Part shown: positions 43,225-56,300 of the stretch, piece after piece
Position numbering within the stretch: the first letter of the stretch is position 1
Layout: each line of letters starts with the position of its first letter
Source: Phellopilus nigrolimitatus
Lineage: Eukaryota; Basidiomycota; Agaricomycetes; Hymenochaetales; Hymenochaetaceae
Length of the DNA: 64,000 bases
Assembly: GCA_021029095.1 (NCBI GenBank)
Contig: JAJOHG010000015.1
Span: 558,001 to 622,000 of the forward strand
Reading direction: 5' to 3'
Program-made: the position numbers and the translations under genes
Notes under the pieces: generated by a model
Database searches by the model: none
The model's input: the letters and a program-made list of their open reading frames with translations, nothing else
What the model was told of the DNA's origin: nothing

Positions 43225-45882
43225 TCAAATGTTCTGAGGCAAAGCTTCGAAGAAGAGTCCGTTCGGAGTGGTCGCACTGACGCTTCCGTAGTAAAGTAGG
43301 TTGACAACCTTTGCCTATAGCAACCAGAAAGAATCTCCCTTAAAAAGATATTCTAGATTCATTTCTGGAAACGTGAAAGAAAGCAAGAAAAATAAATAGA
43401 AAAAGAAATCAGTAAAGTCGAAGGGGCACCTGCCCCTTGAACTCGGCATTGTCGTAAATGACTGATATATGGAGGAAGTACTGCATGCAGCGTCAGTATC
43501 TATGCTGTTCTTCAATTTGTTTTTGAGACACTAACCTCGATGGACAGTGTTTTCCATTTCACTGATGGGAACCAATCGCGCTGCAGCGGTATCTGGCCTT
43601 TGTACAGACCATCGGGAAGGGCACCGACCGTCTCGAGCGACGGATGTGAACCCGGCTGTGGCTCTCGGCCTTTCGGTCGCTTGGGGAAACCGACCGATAC
43701 GTCCGTATGCAGCGTCCGCGAGTCCGTCAGACGCGTCTCCGCGCGGCGACTTGCCACGTTCGCTTCCTTTACCTCATTCGGAAGGTTAGGGACCGAACGC
43801 GGAACTCTTAATTCATGAGCCGCTGGCCGCGTGGGCTGAAGAGTATTGGCACGCGGTCGCGTCTGCAGTGGGGGTGACGGTGACTGGGACGGTGTAAGCG
43901 TCGAGGGGCCAGAGTCAGACTCCTGCGGAAGGCGTGGAAGGGGCTTCTGCGCGAGGTGCCAGACGGGCGGTTCGGAAGGTGAGCTCTCGCCGTCACGGTC
44001 CTGGTCAGGGTCGGCTCGCGAAAAGCGGAAGGCGCTCAAAATTGGGGGTGCGCTCTTCGCGACACGTTTAAGTAGCCGCGCGCGCTGACCATTTACCAGT
44101 GGAGATATAGGCGAAAAGGACGAGGCGGAGCGAGTTTGTTGGGAGTCGGGACCATGCCTAGAAATAGTGGCTGGCGAGGTGTCGAGCCGAATCCCATGCA
44201 TATTTCTTTTGTCGCTCTCAGTAGAAGGGATAAATGGTTTTTGTGTCGCGCCGATGTCCCCCTTCCATGGTTCCGGGCATATCGGGATACTGGGTAGGTT
44301 GCGGTCGGGCTTGTCAAATCCCACGCGTCTAACGAGGGATACGGCTATGGTTGCATCCGCCATAATCTCCGCTGCGAGCACACGTGAACGTGGCTTTGTG
44401 GTGAAAACCACGAAGTAAGGAATGGAAGATTTGCGAGAGAATGTGGTTGGGTCGGGTATTGTGACCTACGGATATTCATGAGGAAAACAAATGCAACAGT
44501 CGGATAAACCAAACTTACAGCACAATCTACGGGCATCTTGCTGATACTTCCAAGAGGTACTTCTGACCACGATTCCGAATTGAGTCCATCGAATGAGAGG
44601 AAGTCCGTGTCCGACTGAAAAAGAACCGGTGTTTCAAGCCTGAACCGAGATAATCAGAACCCGAACGGTGCGCCATTTATTTTAGAAGATCACGGAGGCA
44701 AGTGTGATTCGTGAAGAAAGAGAAAAATTTGACCACTATGGGAGAAAAAGGAAAGGCATGGGTAGATGGAATTGTGCCAAATAAAATACGACGCATTACT
44801 CCCGAAAAAAAAAAAAAGAATGCTCACTGAGCCTGTGAACCGCTTCCGTCAAGCGCTTCCCACAGCGTACGAATTTTGTACCTGACGTCAGCGTTCTCTG
44901 AATAGACTCGCCCTCGGACGCCCGAGGACACCACATTGGACGACGAGAACGACGAAGGAAGCTCATCAGACGCATTCAAGGCCTTGGGAAGTTCAAAACC
45001 AAAGTTAAACATTTTGGGTGATCCTGGCGGCGACGAATGCAATGTGTCAGACATCTCAGACCATGTAGCGCTTGAAGGCGTCGACGAGAGATCAGACGAG
45101 GAACATGACGAGGGAGGAGAAAAAGTCAAGGCGGAGTATGATCGACCGTGTCCATTGTTTTCGCTATTACCGATGGACAGTTCGGTCTCCATCGAATGTG
45201 CCCTTTTGAGGCTCGGGCGGAGGATGCGCTCACTTGACGTGACACGTCGGATGGTGTTCATGGCAGACCGCAACCTGGGGCGCTTAGATGGCTCGGATGA
45301 AGATGCGGTAGACAGTGGGATCACCACGGAATCCTGGTAAAAGACGTGCCGGTGTTTGCCCGGGGTGATCTGGGCCGGTCCTGCCTTCGTCGCAGACATT
45401 GGCGAGACATATTCGAATATGCCCTCAATCTACACTTTGAAATTTCATTAGCTCACGACAAATTCTGGATCTAAAGAGATACGCACGGTTATCGTGAGTC
45501 GTCCGCACTCCGCTGCGCAGTTTTGCGGGTCTAGAGCAACAATTCCCTTGACATGGTCGTGATCACCAAACACAGGTAACGAGATATCTTTGCCATCCGG
45601 CCTGCGAAGGACGCGTACAGACGGACTCTTGATCGTCAAAGTCAACTCGTTGGTCCTAAGCAAAGCGGAATTAGAGCCCCGTTCATCTTCATAGGAAGAA
45701 TTGACCCACTTGAATACAGAGCTTTTGGGGCACTTCGCATTCTCCGCAAAGTGCATTCCCCTGTAACTCGACGGCGGTGCCGTCGAAGATACCTGAGACG
45801 CAAACATCTTCATGCAGCCCACGCCCGGGGCGACAGAATCTTGAGAAAGGGTTCTATGTCTGACATGACGAGGAGGCGCCAT
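43225..45882 (-). CDS. Arrestin-like (alpha-arrestin) adaptor protein
   Basis: Fungal alpha-arrestins link Rsp5-type ubiquitin ligases to membrane transporters for endocytosis. Six exons: 45882-45487, 45429-44828, 44639-44519, 44465-43532, 43461-43430 (32 bases) and 43314-43225, giving 724 residues. Arrestin-fold marks are the N-terminal strand pattern around NELTLTIKSPSVRVLRRP, VKGIVALDPQNCAAECGRLT followed by IEGIFEYVSP, GKHRHVFYQDSVVI, and in the C-domain VTIPDPTTFSRKSSIPYFVV and IMADATIAVSLVRRV. The C-terminal strands VKWKTLSIEVIYDNAEFKG and KVVNLLYYGSVSATT complete the fold. Two S/P-rich inserts (residues about 200-300 and 440-640) separate the strands. No clear PPxY motif is visible in the parts I read, so Rsp5 recruitment is not proven. 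The start is the MAPPRHVRHRTLS methionine, the first that gives hydrophilic family-like sequence. Confidence 0.82.
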
Positions 45883-46155
45883 GGCTTGCAAAGATTTCAA
45901 CTGTCTCCAGAATGTAGCAAAAGTAGTTGCCCAGTTCCGCTCCCGAGCAAAAGAGCTAGCAGGACACAAAAAAACGAAACGAAAGTATTGAAAAGAGAGA
46001 CAGACGGCGGAAAGGGGCAGGAACGAAAGCATGAGTTAGTCAAGCCATTTATTCCTTCGCACAACTTCTCGTTTCCGACCTTCGCTCGGCTGGACCCCAA
46101 AGCCCGCGCATTCTATGATCATCACCCAACGGTAGAACTTCGAAGCATAACACGT

Positions 46156-46198
46156 GTACTTTCGACCAGTACACTTTCGACCAGTACGCTCTCGACCC
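46156..46198. repeat. Short tandem repeat, about 15-base unit, three copies
   Basis: Three adjacent copies of a GTACACTTTCGACCA-like unit; the first lacks two bases and the third has two substitutions. It lies about 270 bases upstream of the arrestin start codon. Confidence 0.7.
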
Positions 46199-46873
46199 TT
46201 AGGTGCGTTTTCTGGACCTATCCGCTTAGGAGCCGGCCTCTCAAATGGATGATCAGCGAAATGGAGCGCGTCCGATTCCTCTCTTCTGATGTTGATAGGC
46301 TGGATGTTGCAGAGTATCTAGAAGACAGAAAAGGATGTGACGAATGAAGCCGTACCCGAGTTCGCTATTCCATTCTTCCGGGCCCGTCTCAGGTAAGCAG
46401 TAGGTAGGCACAGGTATATTCGTTCATATATATTTTTGTAGTCATAGAGACAATTCCGTTCAAGTATGTATTATTGAAATTAGGTTGTGAACTCTCGTTC
46501 AGGCAATTTTTAACTATGAAGGCTGAGCGCTGAAGAAGTGGTGGGAGGCATGTTAATTGTTTCCGCTTGTTGAACCATGCGATTTGAATGCGCACAGAAC
46601 TGCGGCAGCAAAGATCGCGAGACCATCCATTCATCTTCTGGCATTTCGCGAATATGTACGGACGACATTTTCCGACCATCAAAAATAATTTCAAATTATG
46701 AACTGATAGTAACACGGACGACGTTAGTAATTATGAGCGTTCCGAGTGATCTCATAGTAGATTTTGCTCCAATAGGCTCGGTAAACGTTCGTGGAATACC
46801 AACGGTCCGTGGTGGTTGGCATTGCGAACGATACCACAACCGAAAGAAATGCAATGGAAATCAAACTGCAACG

Positions 46874-46901
46874 GCGGCCTTTTCTCTTGAGAAAAGGCCG
46901 C
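46874..46901. repeat. Perfect inverted repeat (13-base arms, 2-base loop)
   Basis: GCGGCCTTTTCTC is followed by TT and its exact complement. As RNA or cruciform DNA it would form a stable hairpin. It is not followed by a T-run and no gene ends here, so it is not an obvious terminator. Confidence 0.85.
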
Positions 46902-48059
46902 GTGAGTAAACATTCGTTCAGCAGGCATTTTCGACGTCTGAAAAATGTTCTGAACCCGTCTTCCGATACGCGCCCAGCCTATCCCCGAAGTTGGTGTTGA
47001 AGATCAGTTATACCAGGTTCGTAAAACGCTGCAGCGCTACCATTCACTCGGGACAGACACCATATCACTGGTCAGCCGCATCAGATGCTCCGTCGTTTTG
47101 TATACCAGGATTCGTCTGTCGTCAAGAAGATTTGATCGCGCATCCAGTGCATATCTCGACATTGTTCTTTGTTGTTCTTGAAGTTGTCAGGCTATGATGA
47201 TATTTTATTGACTGGCTTGCAAGTCTTTCAGGCCGTGTTCTCGACAGCCTCGAGACTTGCCATGTGGTTCCTCGTAAAACCTACCCGGATTACAAGCGTT
47301 CTCCGCCATCTCCCCTCCTTCGCCCCATTCTGTCGGCAGATTCGATTCGTTTTGCGTCACCACACCCACGGCAATATCTGTAGAAGATAACCGTTTAGGC
47401 AAGGCCTTCTCTGGTACCGCGATGCCAGATGGCCTTTGCGCCCGATCAGGATGCTAAAAATACAAGCTCTTCCTTCCTTGGCATTACAGTGACAATTGTA
47501 CAAGGTTTCATAGCAGCTTGAACGAGCTGGTAAATCGCCTGTAAATGAAGAAAAATCAGACCTTTGACAAAATACCCTACCATCGACTTGTCTGATAGAA
47601 GCAAATACAGTAGCATCTGATATCTATCTGCGTGTCAATATCATAAGACTTGTTTGAACCTATGAACGCGTCGTGTTTACACTGGAATTTTGGCCTTTGG
47701 CCGCTCGATGCCCGATCAGACGACATTCTTGGACGGTAACCACGTGCGAAATTTGTAAGATTTCACGGAAGTTCGATCCAGAGATCCTATTCTGAGTGCC
47801 AGTTCACAGCAAACAGATTTCGCGACGTCGGTTCTGAAGTACCATAGTGGACGTGCTTACATGGACTCCGTCAGTTTTATTCTGGCCGTGTCCTTTCAGG
47901 AAGACATCTACAGATAATCAACTCTCCTTATTTTTGACGAAAAATGCCGCAAGCATCTTCTAGCGGATCGGCCGTACAATCCATAGTCTAGCTTTAAGGT
48001 TGATAGATACCGCGCTTATACAGTTGCCTCACGACGATAAGTCACTTGCCCGTTCGAGA

Positions 48060-48503
48060 ATGGGCGGGAGTCGTGAGTTCAGCGGAGCGAAATTCACCAG
48101 AGCTCTAAAAATGCTTCCTCGAATCTTCCCGTCCGGTTTTATTCGAAAAAGGAGTTCGCCGTCGTGTATTGCAGAAGGCCGGAGCATCACCGTCCCCTCA
48201 AGGGCAAAGGGGAAAACAAAGAAAGGAAGAAAGGGCAGCAGTCCAAATCTGCTGGACTCCGCGGTGCTTTGTCCCACCATATCTACACGAGGCTCGTACT
48301 CGGCGATCGTTAATATAGACGACAAGGGAGGCGGGCTGCTTCAGTTCTTGCGCGCTTGCTACTTTTGTCGAATCGATGACTTGTACGCTAAAACTAGTTG
48401 GAGAAAGAGCCATTTCCTGCGCGATCTTTTCATGGACACAGGTGGACCCAGAGCAGCGGAATACATAGATGAAATGGATGTTCTTTCCTGGCAACCTCAA
48501 TAG
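48060..48503 (+). CDS. Hypothetical open frame, 147 codons
   Basis: An uninterrupted frame starting MGGSREFSGAKFTRAL, basic in the first half (KGKTKKGRKG) and ending EYIDEMDVLSWQPQ. No family recognised, and the opposite strand is also fairly open, so chance is a real alternative. Listed because it is the longest frame of the gene-poor interval. Confidence 0.2.
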   Translation: MGGSREFSGAKFTRALKMLPRIFPSGFIRKRSSPSCIAEGRSITVPSRAKGKTKKGRKGSSPNLLDSAVLCPTISTRGSYSAIVNIDDKGGGLLQFLRACYFCRIDDLYAKTSWRKSHFLRDLFMDTGGPRAAEYIDEMDVLSWQPQ

Positions 48504-48912
48504 AAGGGAGAAGAGTTTGAGAGATCGATCTACACATCCGCTGACCTCCTGATACGTTCCCATCGCGTGTTCTGTAGTTATATTCTACACGAACAGACAC
48601 GATAAGCAGAAATAGTCAGAAAAACTAACCACTTTAAATATGTACTGAAAAACAGATACCACTCAGTAAAAGTCTCATAACAGGTTTATGAAGGCACGAG
48701 ATACTCAGAAACGAGCACAGACAGGGCAGAATGATCCGAAGGATACGGATGAGCAAAATTTGTTCCTAGCAATGGCCTAGGGAACCTGCGCGCACATTAC
48801 TAGTCAGCTTTTACACGATAAGGAGGGGGAGTGGACAATTTCCACTCGAGCTCTACCTTGTCTTTTCCAGAAGGACTACATTATGCACTCGACCGAATAG
48901 TCTCCGAATCAA

Positions 48913-49176
48913 TTAACGGACGATGCGCACGTTGCTGATCCGCTGCGAATCCCGAGACCCAGATAACTCATTCATAGGATGCCGGGGAACCGTGGAGGCT
49001 GAAATATCTAAGCTGGTAGGAGAGCTGCCTCGAGGCTGAGAAGTACGCTCAAATAATGTGTCCTGTGACAGGGCGTGGCTCCAATCAACCGCTAATTGAT
49101 TGAGAAAAAGAGGGTCGTGTAAAGTTATCCTTCGACAAAATATTTCTGAAGTATGAAGTGTTTCTGGAGTGGACAT
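48913..49176 (-). CDS. Hypothetical open frame, 87 codons
   Basis: Starts at a true ATG (MSTPETLHTSEIF) and continues with FLNQLAVDWSHALSQD and an S-rich, basic end. It could be a terminal exon of a lineage-specific gene. No family resemblance and no splice partner identified. Confidence 0.15.
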   Translation of the reverse strand: MSTPETLHTSEIFCRRITLHDPLFLNQLAVDWSHALSQDTLFERTSQPRGSSPTSLDISASTVPRHPMNELSGSRDSQRISNVRIVR

Positions 49177-49955
49177 AATGCGTTAAGTTCGAGGTCGGTC
49201 CAGGCTCTTAGACGACCGCTACGGACCTGAGTGGGCTTATTGCGACTTTTGAGAGCAATTTAAAGAATGATAACTCCACCAGAATTTTGTCCCGAGACTT
49301 GCATTCAATCTGAAGAGGACGTACGATTACACAAAAAACGTCTTTCCGTAGTACAAGGTGTAAACGTCATGAGCCATTTATGCCACATAAAAACCTCAGG
49401 AGCCGACCCGCAATAAGGGATGATATCAGCAAACACGCTCCGAAAATCCCAAAGTTCGAGTGTTCACAGGCTATTGATTTCTGGAAAAAGAAGCAAGGCA
49501 TGGACGCTCACATCGTGTTATCCCGATGTGGTCTTCTCTTCCATCGGTATGTCCCATAAAAGAACAAATGCACGGAGCAATCGGACAGACCAGAACGAAG
49601 AGGCACCGATAAAGCATCTTGTCTGTACTTTCGCAGCAGAATAACATCCGAGAACCTGCTTAGCCAGAAAAGTATATCGTCGTGGTCTGCTTGAGTTGCT
49701 TGCGGAAGTTAGTATCTTCAAATGGGCAATAAACCATAGTAAACCCCCAAAGTGCAATCCAGAGCAGAGCGGGGACCTCGGTCCGAGAATTAGACTTGGT
49801 ACGCTGGCCAGGATGGCTACCTAGACGTGGTGGCAGCAATCGTGAAATTCAAGTGCGGCATCACGTGGTTTTGCGCGCTTGTCGCGTGTCGCGTGTACCG
49901 CTTTGGTGTTCCGTCGACGTCGACGACGTTGAACACGACGGCTGCTGGTTTCCTC

Positions 49956-52900
49956 ATGGCATCAGAACACCCAACAACATCATGGCAGGCCATGCAAGAA
50001 GGGAGCGTCTTTTACAGACGTCAACAGCTTTACACTGTGTACGAGAAACTACCAAGCCTCGATGACTACACGGTATGTGGGTGTCGATTCGGAGGCCCTA
50101 TAGGTGTGATGCGTACTATTTAACTGTTTGTAATGGCCAATAATGAAGTAAACTTGCAGCTATGATGCGTGACCCGACAAAGCTAGTTGCTCTCGGACGG
50201 AGCGTCCCTTCGTTTGCTAAGAACGAAGTGCGCGTGTATTCCTCTGCAGGCGAAGGTCTGCTTGTCTTTACAGCGAGTGAACCTATGATTCTGGTACACG
50301 ACTACAACTAACTGCAAGCTCAGTGGAGTCCTGGCAAAATAGTTAAACTTGGATGGACGTTTGACGAGCGGCTTGTCGTGCTGAACGAGGAGGGAGTCTA
50401 TCGTGTATACGATTTGCAGGGCGACTATCAACAGTTCTCGCTTGGCGCAGAGGCAGCTGAGACGGGAGTCGTCGACGCAAGGATACATGGAAGCGGGATG
50501 ATTGCGCTGACAGGTGCTCTGGCGCTTTTGGAGCTGAAGGGATTCGCGGGCGCAAAGCCACTGGTGCTCGCTAGTCCTGGTCTGACGGAGCCCCCTCACG
50601 CGTGGACGATCATCCCCCCAGACTCAACCATCTCTCGGCACACAGAGGTCCTCCTTTCCCCTTCGACCTCGGCGTCGATCTTCTCCGTCGACAATCTCGA
50701 GTGCGTTGATCAGCGACTCGGTCGTGGACCATTTCTACACCTCGCACCATCTCCGAATGGCAAATCGCTCGCGCTCGTGACCTTCTCTGGCACACTTTGG
50801 GTTGTATCCACAGATTTCCAACGGAATTTGGCAGAATTCGACACGACTGCTAAGGCATCAGAAGGTGCTGAGGGGGCACCGAGGCAGGTGGAATGGTGCG
50901 GGAATGACGCCGTGCTTGTGACGTGGGAGAGGCTCGCGCTCCTCGTAGGTCCGTTTGGGGACACGTTAAGGTGTGTACGACTATACGTTGACTGTAACTT
51001 CTCTCTGACCCCTCATCTTTCCTCAACGATTCAGCTTCTTTTACTCTGGCCCGACCTTTGTCGTTAACGAGCCGGACGGCGTGCGCATCATTGGGCCAGA
51101 TGTTTGCGACTTCTTGCAAAAAGTTCCAACATCGTCTGTCAACGTTTTTCGACCGGGATCGACTGCTCCTGCAGCCATTCTCTATGATGCTTGGGAGAAC
51201 TTTCAGAGGCGTGCTCCGAAGGCGGACGAGAACATCCGCAGCATCAAACCCGAGCTCGCAAAAGCGGTTGATGAGTGTATCGATGCGGCGGGAAGAGAGT
51301 GGGAGCCGTACTGGCAAAGGAAATTGTTGAATGTAAGTGCAGTGGCTATTTGTAGGAAACTTGCTCATACTTATTTATCATTGTGTAAAGGCTGCAAAGT
51401 TTGGGAGATCCTTTCTCGATCTGCATAATCCTACGGATTTTGTACATATGGGTCAGACGCTCAAAGTGCTGAACGCAGTTCGATATTATGAGATCGGAAT
51501 ACCGCTTACCTACGCACAGTGCGTCAACTTATATTTTGTACCTACATTGGGCATCTAACATACATTGACAGATTTGTCTACACTTCCCCCGAACATCTCG
51601 TCACTCGGCTCACCTCACGCTCGCTACACCTCCTTGCTTTACGCATGTCTACTTACCTATCTCTCAAACCAGACGCCGTGCTCAAGCACTGGGCCTGTGC
51701 GAAGATTGCGCGCGCAAAGTCATCAGCATCTGCATCGGCTGGTGACGAGGATGCAGGTGATGACGATCTTTGCCGCGCGATCACTGAGAAGTTCAGGAGC
51801 ACGGGCGGTGTCCGCGTGAGCTTTGCAGATATCGCGAAGCGTAGTTGGGAAGTCGGGAGGCCTGGACTGGCGACAAAGGTTCGAGTGGACGTTTCGAGTG
51901 TCGTTGCGTAAGGCTATTGCTGAGTCATTTCTTGTGAATAGCTTTTGGATTTCGAGGCGCGGGCTGCAGACCAGGTTCCGCTTCTCCTCGAGATGAAGGA
52001 GGATCGGTTGGCTCTCACAAAGGCTGTCAACAGTGGGGATACTGATCTCAGTGAGCATTATTTAGTTTTATGTAGTCTAGAGCGAATCTCAACTGTTTTC
52101 TTTCTAGTCTACCATGTCCTCCTTCATCTCCATAAGCGACTTCCTCTCGGCTCATTCTTCCGCCTCATTGAGGACGGTGGATCGGCTCTCGTACCGGCAT
52201 CGAAACTTCTGCAAGTTTACGCGCGGGAACAAAATAGGGACATGCTCAGAGACTTTTATTACTCGGATGATCGGCGTGTGGATAGTGCCGTACTTTCCTT
52301 GGAGGAGGCAAGGACCATGACAGTGAGCTTCATAGACGTTGTTGATTTTCAGTAACATTAACGACGAGCCAATCTCAGGATCCTGTCGCTAGGGTATCTG
52401 CTGTGAAGGCTGCGCAGAAGTTCTTCTCGGAAGACAAAGAACGGGCTTTCGAGGCTAAGGTTGTTATTACACCATATGGTTGAGCAGGATTACATACTAA
52501 CTCAAGTTATTCTGTAATAAAGATGATGGACGAAAGCGCAAGGCTCCTAACGTTCCAGCAGCAGTTGGAAAAGGAGACTGATGGCAGGATTGTCTTCTTC
52601 GGCCTCAGCGTGAGCGAAACGATCCGCACATGTCTGCTGAACGGCTTGGCAAAAAGAGCGGAAAAAACACGCTCGGATTTCAGAGTGCCCGACAAGCGGT
52701 GCGTTGTGTCTGATTATCACATAATCTTACGCGCACTCACGCGTCGTTCTTGTGACCGCCGTTTTTCTCCGCTTGCCTTCATTTTAGGTTCTGGTACGTT
52801 AAACTACATGCTTTAACCGATATGCGCGATTTCGAGGGACTCGACGCGTTTGCGAAGTCGAAGCGCAGTCCGATCGGCTACGAGGCGTTCGTGAAGCACC

Positions 52901-53185
52901 TTATCAGCAAAGGCCACTCGAAGGAAGCTTCAAGCTTTGTCGCACGGTGCGACGTACCAAAGCGCGTCAACTTGTATGTGGAGTGCGGCGAATGGCGCAT
53001 GGCCGCGAAAGAGTGCAAGGACAGAGGCGATAAGAATAAGCTGGAGTGAGTACTCGTTTTTGGTCTTTTCATTGACACTTGGAAGATGACCACTGACTGA
53101 GCTAATACATAGACAACTAAGGAAGGCCTGTCCGAATAGTCTCATTGCGAGAGAGATAGAGCAGATCGCGGGGACGATGAAGTAG
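49956..53185 (+). CDS. VPS16: Vacuolar protein sorting protein Vps16 (HOPS/CORVET core)
   Basis: Vps16 is a core subunit of the HOPS and CORVET tethering complexes on endosomes and vacuoles. Twelve exons: 49956-50103, 50160-50276, 50319-50970, 51035-51332, 51391-51518, 51572-51878, 51942-52050, 52108-52322, 52379-52459, 52523-52698, 52788-53045 and 53113-53185, giving 853 residues. The N-terminal propeller begins [16 protein letters not shown] and shows [34 protein letters not shown] and [17 protein letters not shown]. The helical C-terminal domain has [67 protein letters not shown] and [18 protein letters not shown]. Length and order match the family throughout. The start is the ATG that begins the conserved N-terminus; sequence upstream in frame is unlike Vps16. 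It converges with the phosphate exporter gene, stop codons 148 bases apart. Confidence 0.95.
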
Positions 53186-53333
53186 ACATCTTTGATTGCC
53201 TAAACATATCGTCGCAGGATGCCATAAAAGAGGCTTAAAATCCTAGGAGAGCTATCTATCTATTATCTATCAATACAGACAGCACCTAGCAGACGTCGCG
53301 GCAAGAAGCATGCGCCAAACCTTAAACAGCTGC

Positions 53334-56300
53334 TTACGGCTCTCTTGAGGACGGCCGCTCCTCATCGCTGGATATTGGCGCCAACCGTACAGAACGCCGC
53401 CCCCAGCCACTCCTCCTGCTGAAGTTCTCCTCGTCATCGTCATCCCCTTCGTCGTCCGTATCGTTGTCCACGTCATCGAGCCGGTAAGGCAAAGGCACCT
53501 CGCGCGTCACGCGATATTGATCGGTGTTACCGATGTGCTCGTTCTCCAGACGGACTTTCGTAACATAAGTGTGTTGTGTTGTAGGATTTTGAAACGGAAT
53601 GATGATAGAAGTTTAAAAAATGAGCGGGGACTTGAACGAATGGCAGAGATTGTCCTTACAGAAATTCCATTGCCATCGCCTCAGCATTTCAAACATGCTC
53701 ACGATGAAAGTCCGTAGTTGGAAATCTGAGTTGCCACCAGGAATGTACAGGACCCAGATGAATCGGATGAGAATGTTAGTTATCTGAGTAATTGATTATC
53801 AAGTCAGGCGACCGCCGGACAGCAACAAAAATTTCATGCTCTGGCGTACTATAGCGATGTAATATACCTGGAGAAAGTTCAGCATTGACATCGACTTCGG
53901 TGTCTGGTTTTGAAATATGCTCACGTAATAATTGGTCGAGTAAGCTAGATCTTTCCGCAAGAAACGACGCTGGGCAGGATGTTTAAAGAAAGACCAATCC
54001 ATCAACAGATCCTGAAGACGTAATTATTCGCACATTGAAGATTTATCGATGAAAAGAATGAGTAGGACATACCCAGGCGCAGGTATAAATTGACGCAAAT
54101 GCCGCGAACATGCAAAATAATACAAGTGTGTAGTCGTGCGCTCTATCTGAATGCGGTGTCAATGAAAAGGCGTGGGGTTTTTAAAAGAAAATCGTACTGT
54201 GGTGTCTCCACGTGAAGTAAAAGGCATAATATAGTATGCTGGAGCAATATTTGCCTCCCTACAGAAATCAAACATTAGCAAGAGCTTTCCGAACCTTCAC
54301 GAAACGTGGACCACGCGATGTACGCAGAGACTTACGTTAATCAGATGGGTATAAAGCCGCGAATCGGCATAACGTTTCACACTCTGCACAGCACGCACGA
54401 CGAGCGGGAGCACGCCGAGCGCAAAAGGAATACCCCAATGCGTGGACGAGCTGCACTGATTCCAGACGTCATTCCAGTCCTCCTTGTAAGCGCAGCCGAC
54501 GAAGAACAGATTTGAGAGTGTGAAGACGAGACTACAGAACTGGTCACTGCACAGTATCTGTGTTATTATGAGTGAATACCAGTCAAAAAATAGAGTACGA
54601 ACCCGAGCCAGAAGTCTGTGAACTGCAGATAGAAGCGTGTCAGCCATCGTACAGACGCTCGTTAAGACCATTTACGAACTTCAACTGGCTTCGTCCCTGA
54701 TACCAGTAGCTTCCCAACCTTCTTTATCAACCACCATCTCGAGCTGCGGAACAAGACGGGCAGGGGGTTGAAGACCACGATCAGAGCGAACACTATCCAG
54801 ACGAGTGGCCAGGTCGTCGAAGCGATTACGTGCGCGCCGATTCGACGGAAGGACAGCCAGAATGCATAGATGAGTGTGCTCAGAAGGAATGCGGGCAGCT
54901 AAACGTTAAACAAGCACAATAAGTATGTAAGAACACCCTTTCTGATTTCTCTGCCTCACTTCAAAATATTCGCGGCTGTCGAGCTGGGTACGAACATCAA
55001 GCTCTGCGGATATGCAACGCGTTAGTGTAACGTTTTAGCGTAAAAAAGAACCCCGAAGATCACGCACCGAAGATGAATTGATAGTTGATTCGGTGCCGAT
55101 TCCATACCCAGATATTAATCCCTATGAGCACGGAGAAGAGCGTAGGAACCATGAGCGTTCCGTATACAAGGAGAAGAGAATCCCATGGTATGCTTGATCT
55201 AACGTCTGGCCTAAAGGCTGTAAGATGCGCAAGAAAAGTCCAGTAAGACATGGCCTGCGGTGCATTGTCAACATGATCTGCTCACATTCGTATATCCCTT
55301 CCACAAGCGCTGGAAGGGCAAGGCCTAAATATAAACCAGAACGGAATGTGCTAAAATGATGGCTCTTGTCCTTCGCAGTCATGCGGAGGCGCACGCGAGC
55401 CTTTTTCATGTCTCCGCGTTCTGCATGTTTGGAATAGTGCAGTCCGAGAAGCGTGACGTTAAAGCGTTCGTCAGCGACATATCCCGACCCTGAGTTAAAA
55501 CTCTAGCTCCTAAACGTACCGAATTGCGCGGCATACAGATCCTCGGTCTCTTTCAACAGCTTCCCTATGGTCTCACCGGACGCGAGAGCGGACACCTCAA
55601 CCTAACATGTATCACTTCAGTCACCCTCTTATTCAACGCAATCAGAATCAGGAATAGGGAACCTTCTCTTCCATATAAGCTTGTTGAATAGACACCTGGG
55701 GATCGGATGTAAACCAGGATATGTCGGAGACCACGGATATCAAAAACTCACTTTAACAGTCTTCTCGAACTTCTTCAGCGCTTTACGGAAGCCTGTCAAG
55801 TTCAACACCTGTTGCATGTGATTAGCAATTAGCGGATAGACTTTTGATTATAGGTCCCTAGATCCTCACCCGATAGTTGTTCAGAAGCTCAAGCCCGCTG
55901 CCAGTTGTCGAAATCAAAATTTCAGCTGCCAATATGCATTCAAAGTTTAACGAACCGATAGTATTCCAAGATTGCTTTCTTGAGATTTTTCTTTGCATTC
56001 TTGTACTCGTCTGGATCAAGTCTCGCGCCGCGTCCAACGGCAGCGCGAGCGTCCGGAGAGGTAGACCGTGACTGGTTTCGTTCCTTCCCGTTCAACTTCA
56101 CCTCTGCAAAGCATATAGTTCGTCAATTACATTGTTGGCGCAGATGGAACGGCACAAGTATTAGAATGACTGTCAGGTTACTCACCATGAGTGGGTGGTG
56201 AAAGAGTCTGGGCGGCCGATACATGCCCTCCGGCTGTTGGCTTTCCACCTCTGATTGATGCAGGAATAGGAAATTCGGGAAGTCGGTCGGCCACATTGCG

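Larger units (their letters stand above)
45883..49955. other. Gene-poor 4-kb interval
   Basis: Between the arrestin and VPS16 start codons, which diverge. No frame resembles a known family, and I cannot build a convincing spliced gene. Contents I can point to are a short tandem repeat near 46156, a perfect palindrome at 46874 and two modest open frames listed separately. The rest is unassigned. Confidence 0.5.
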
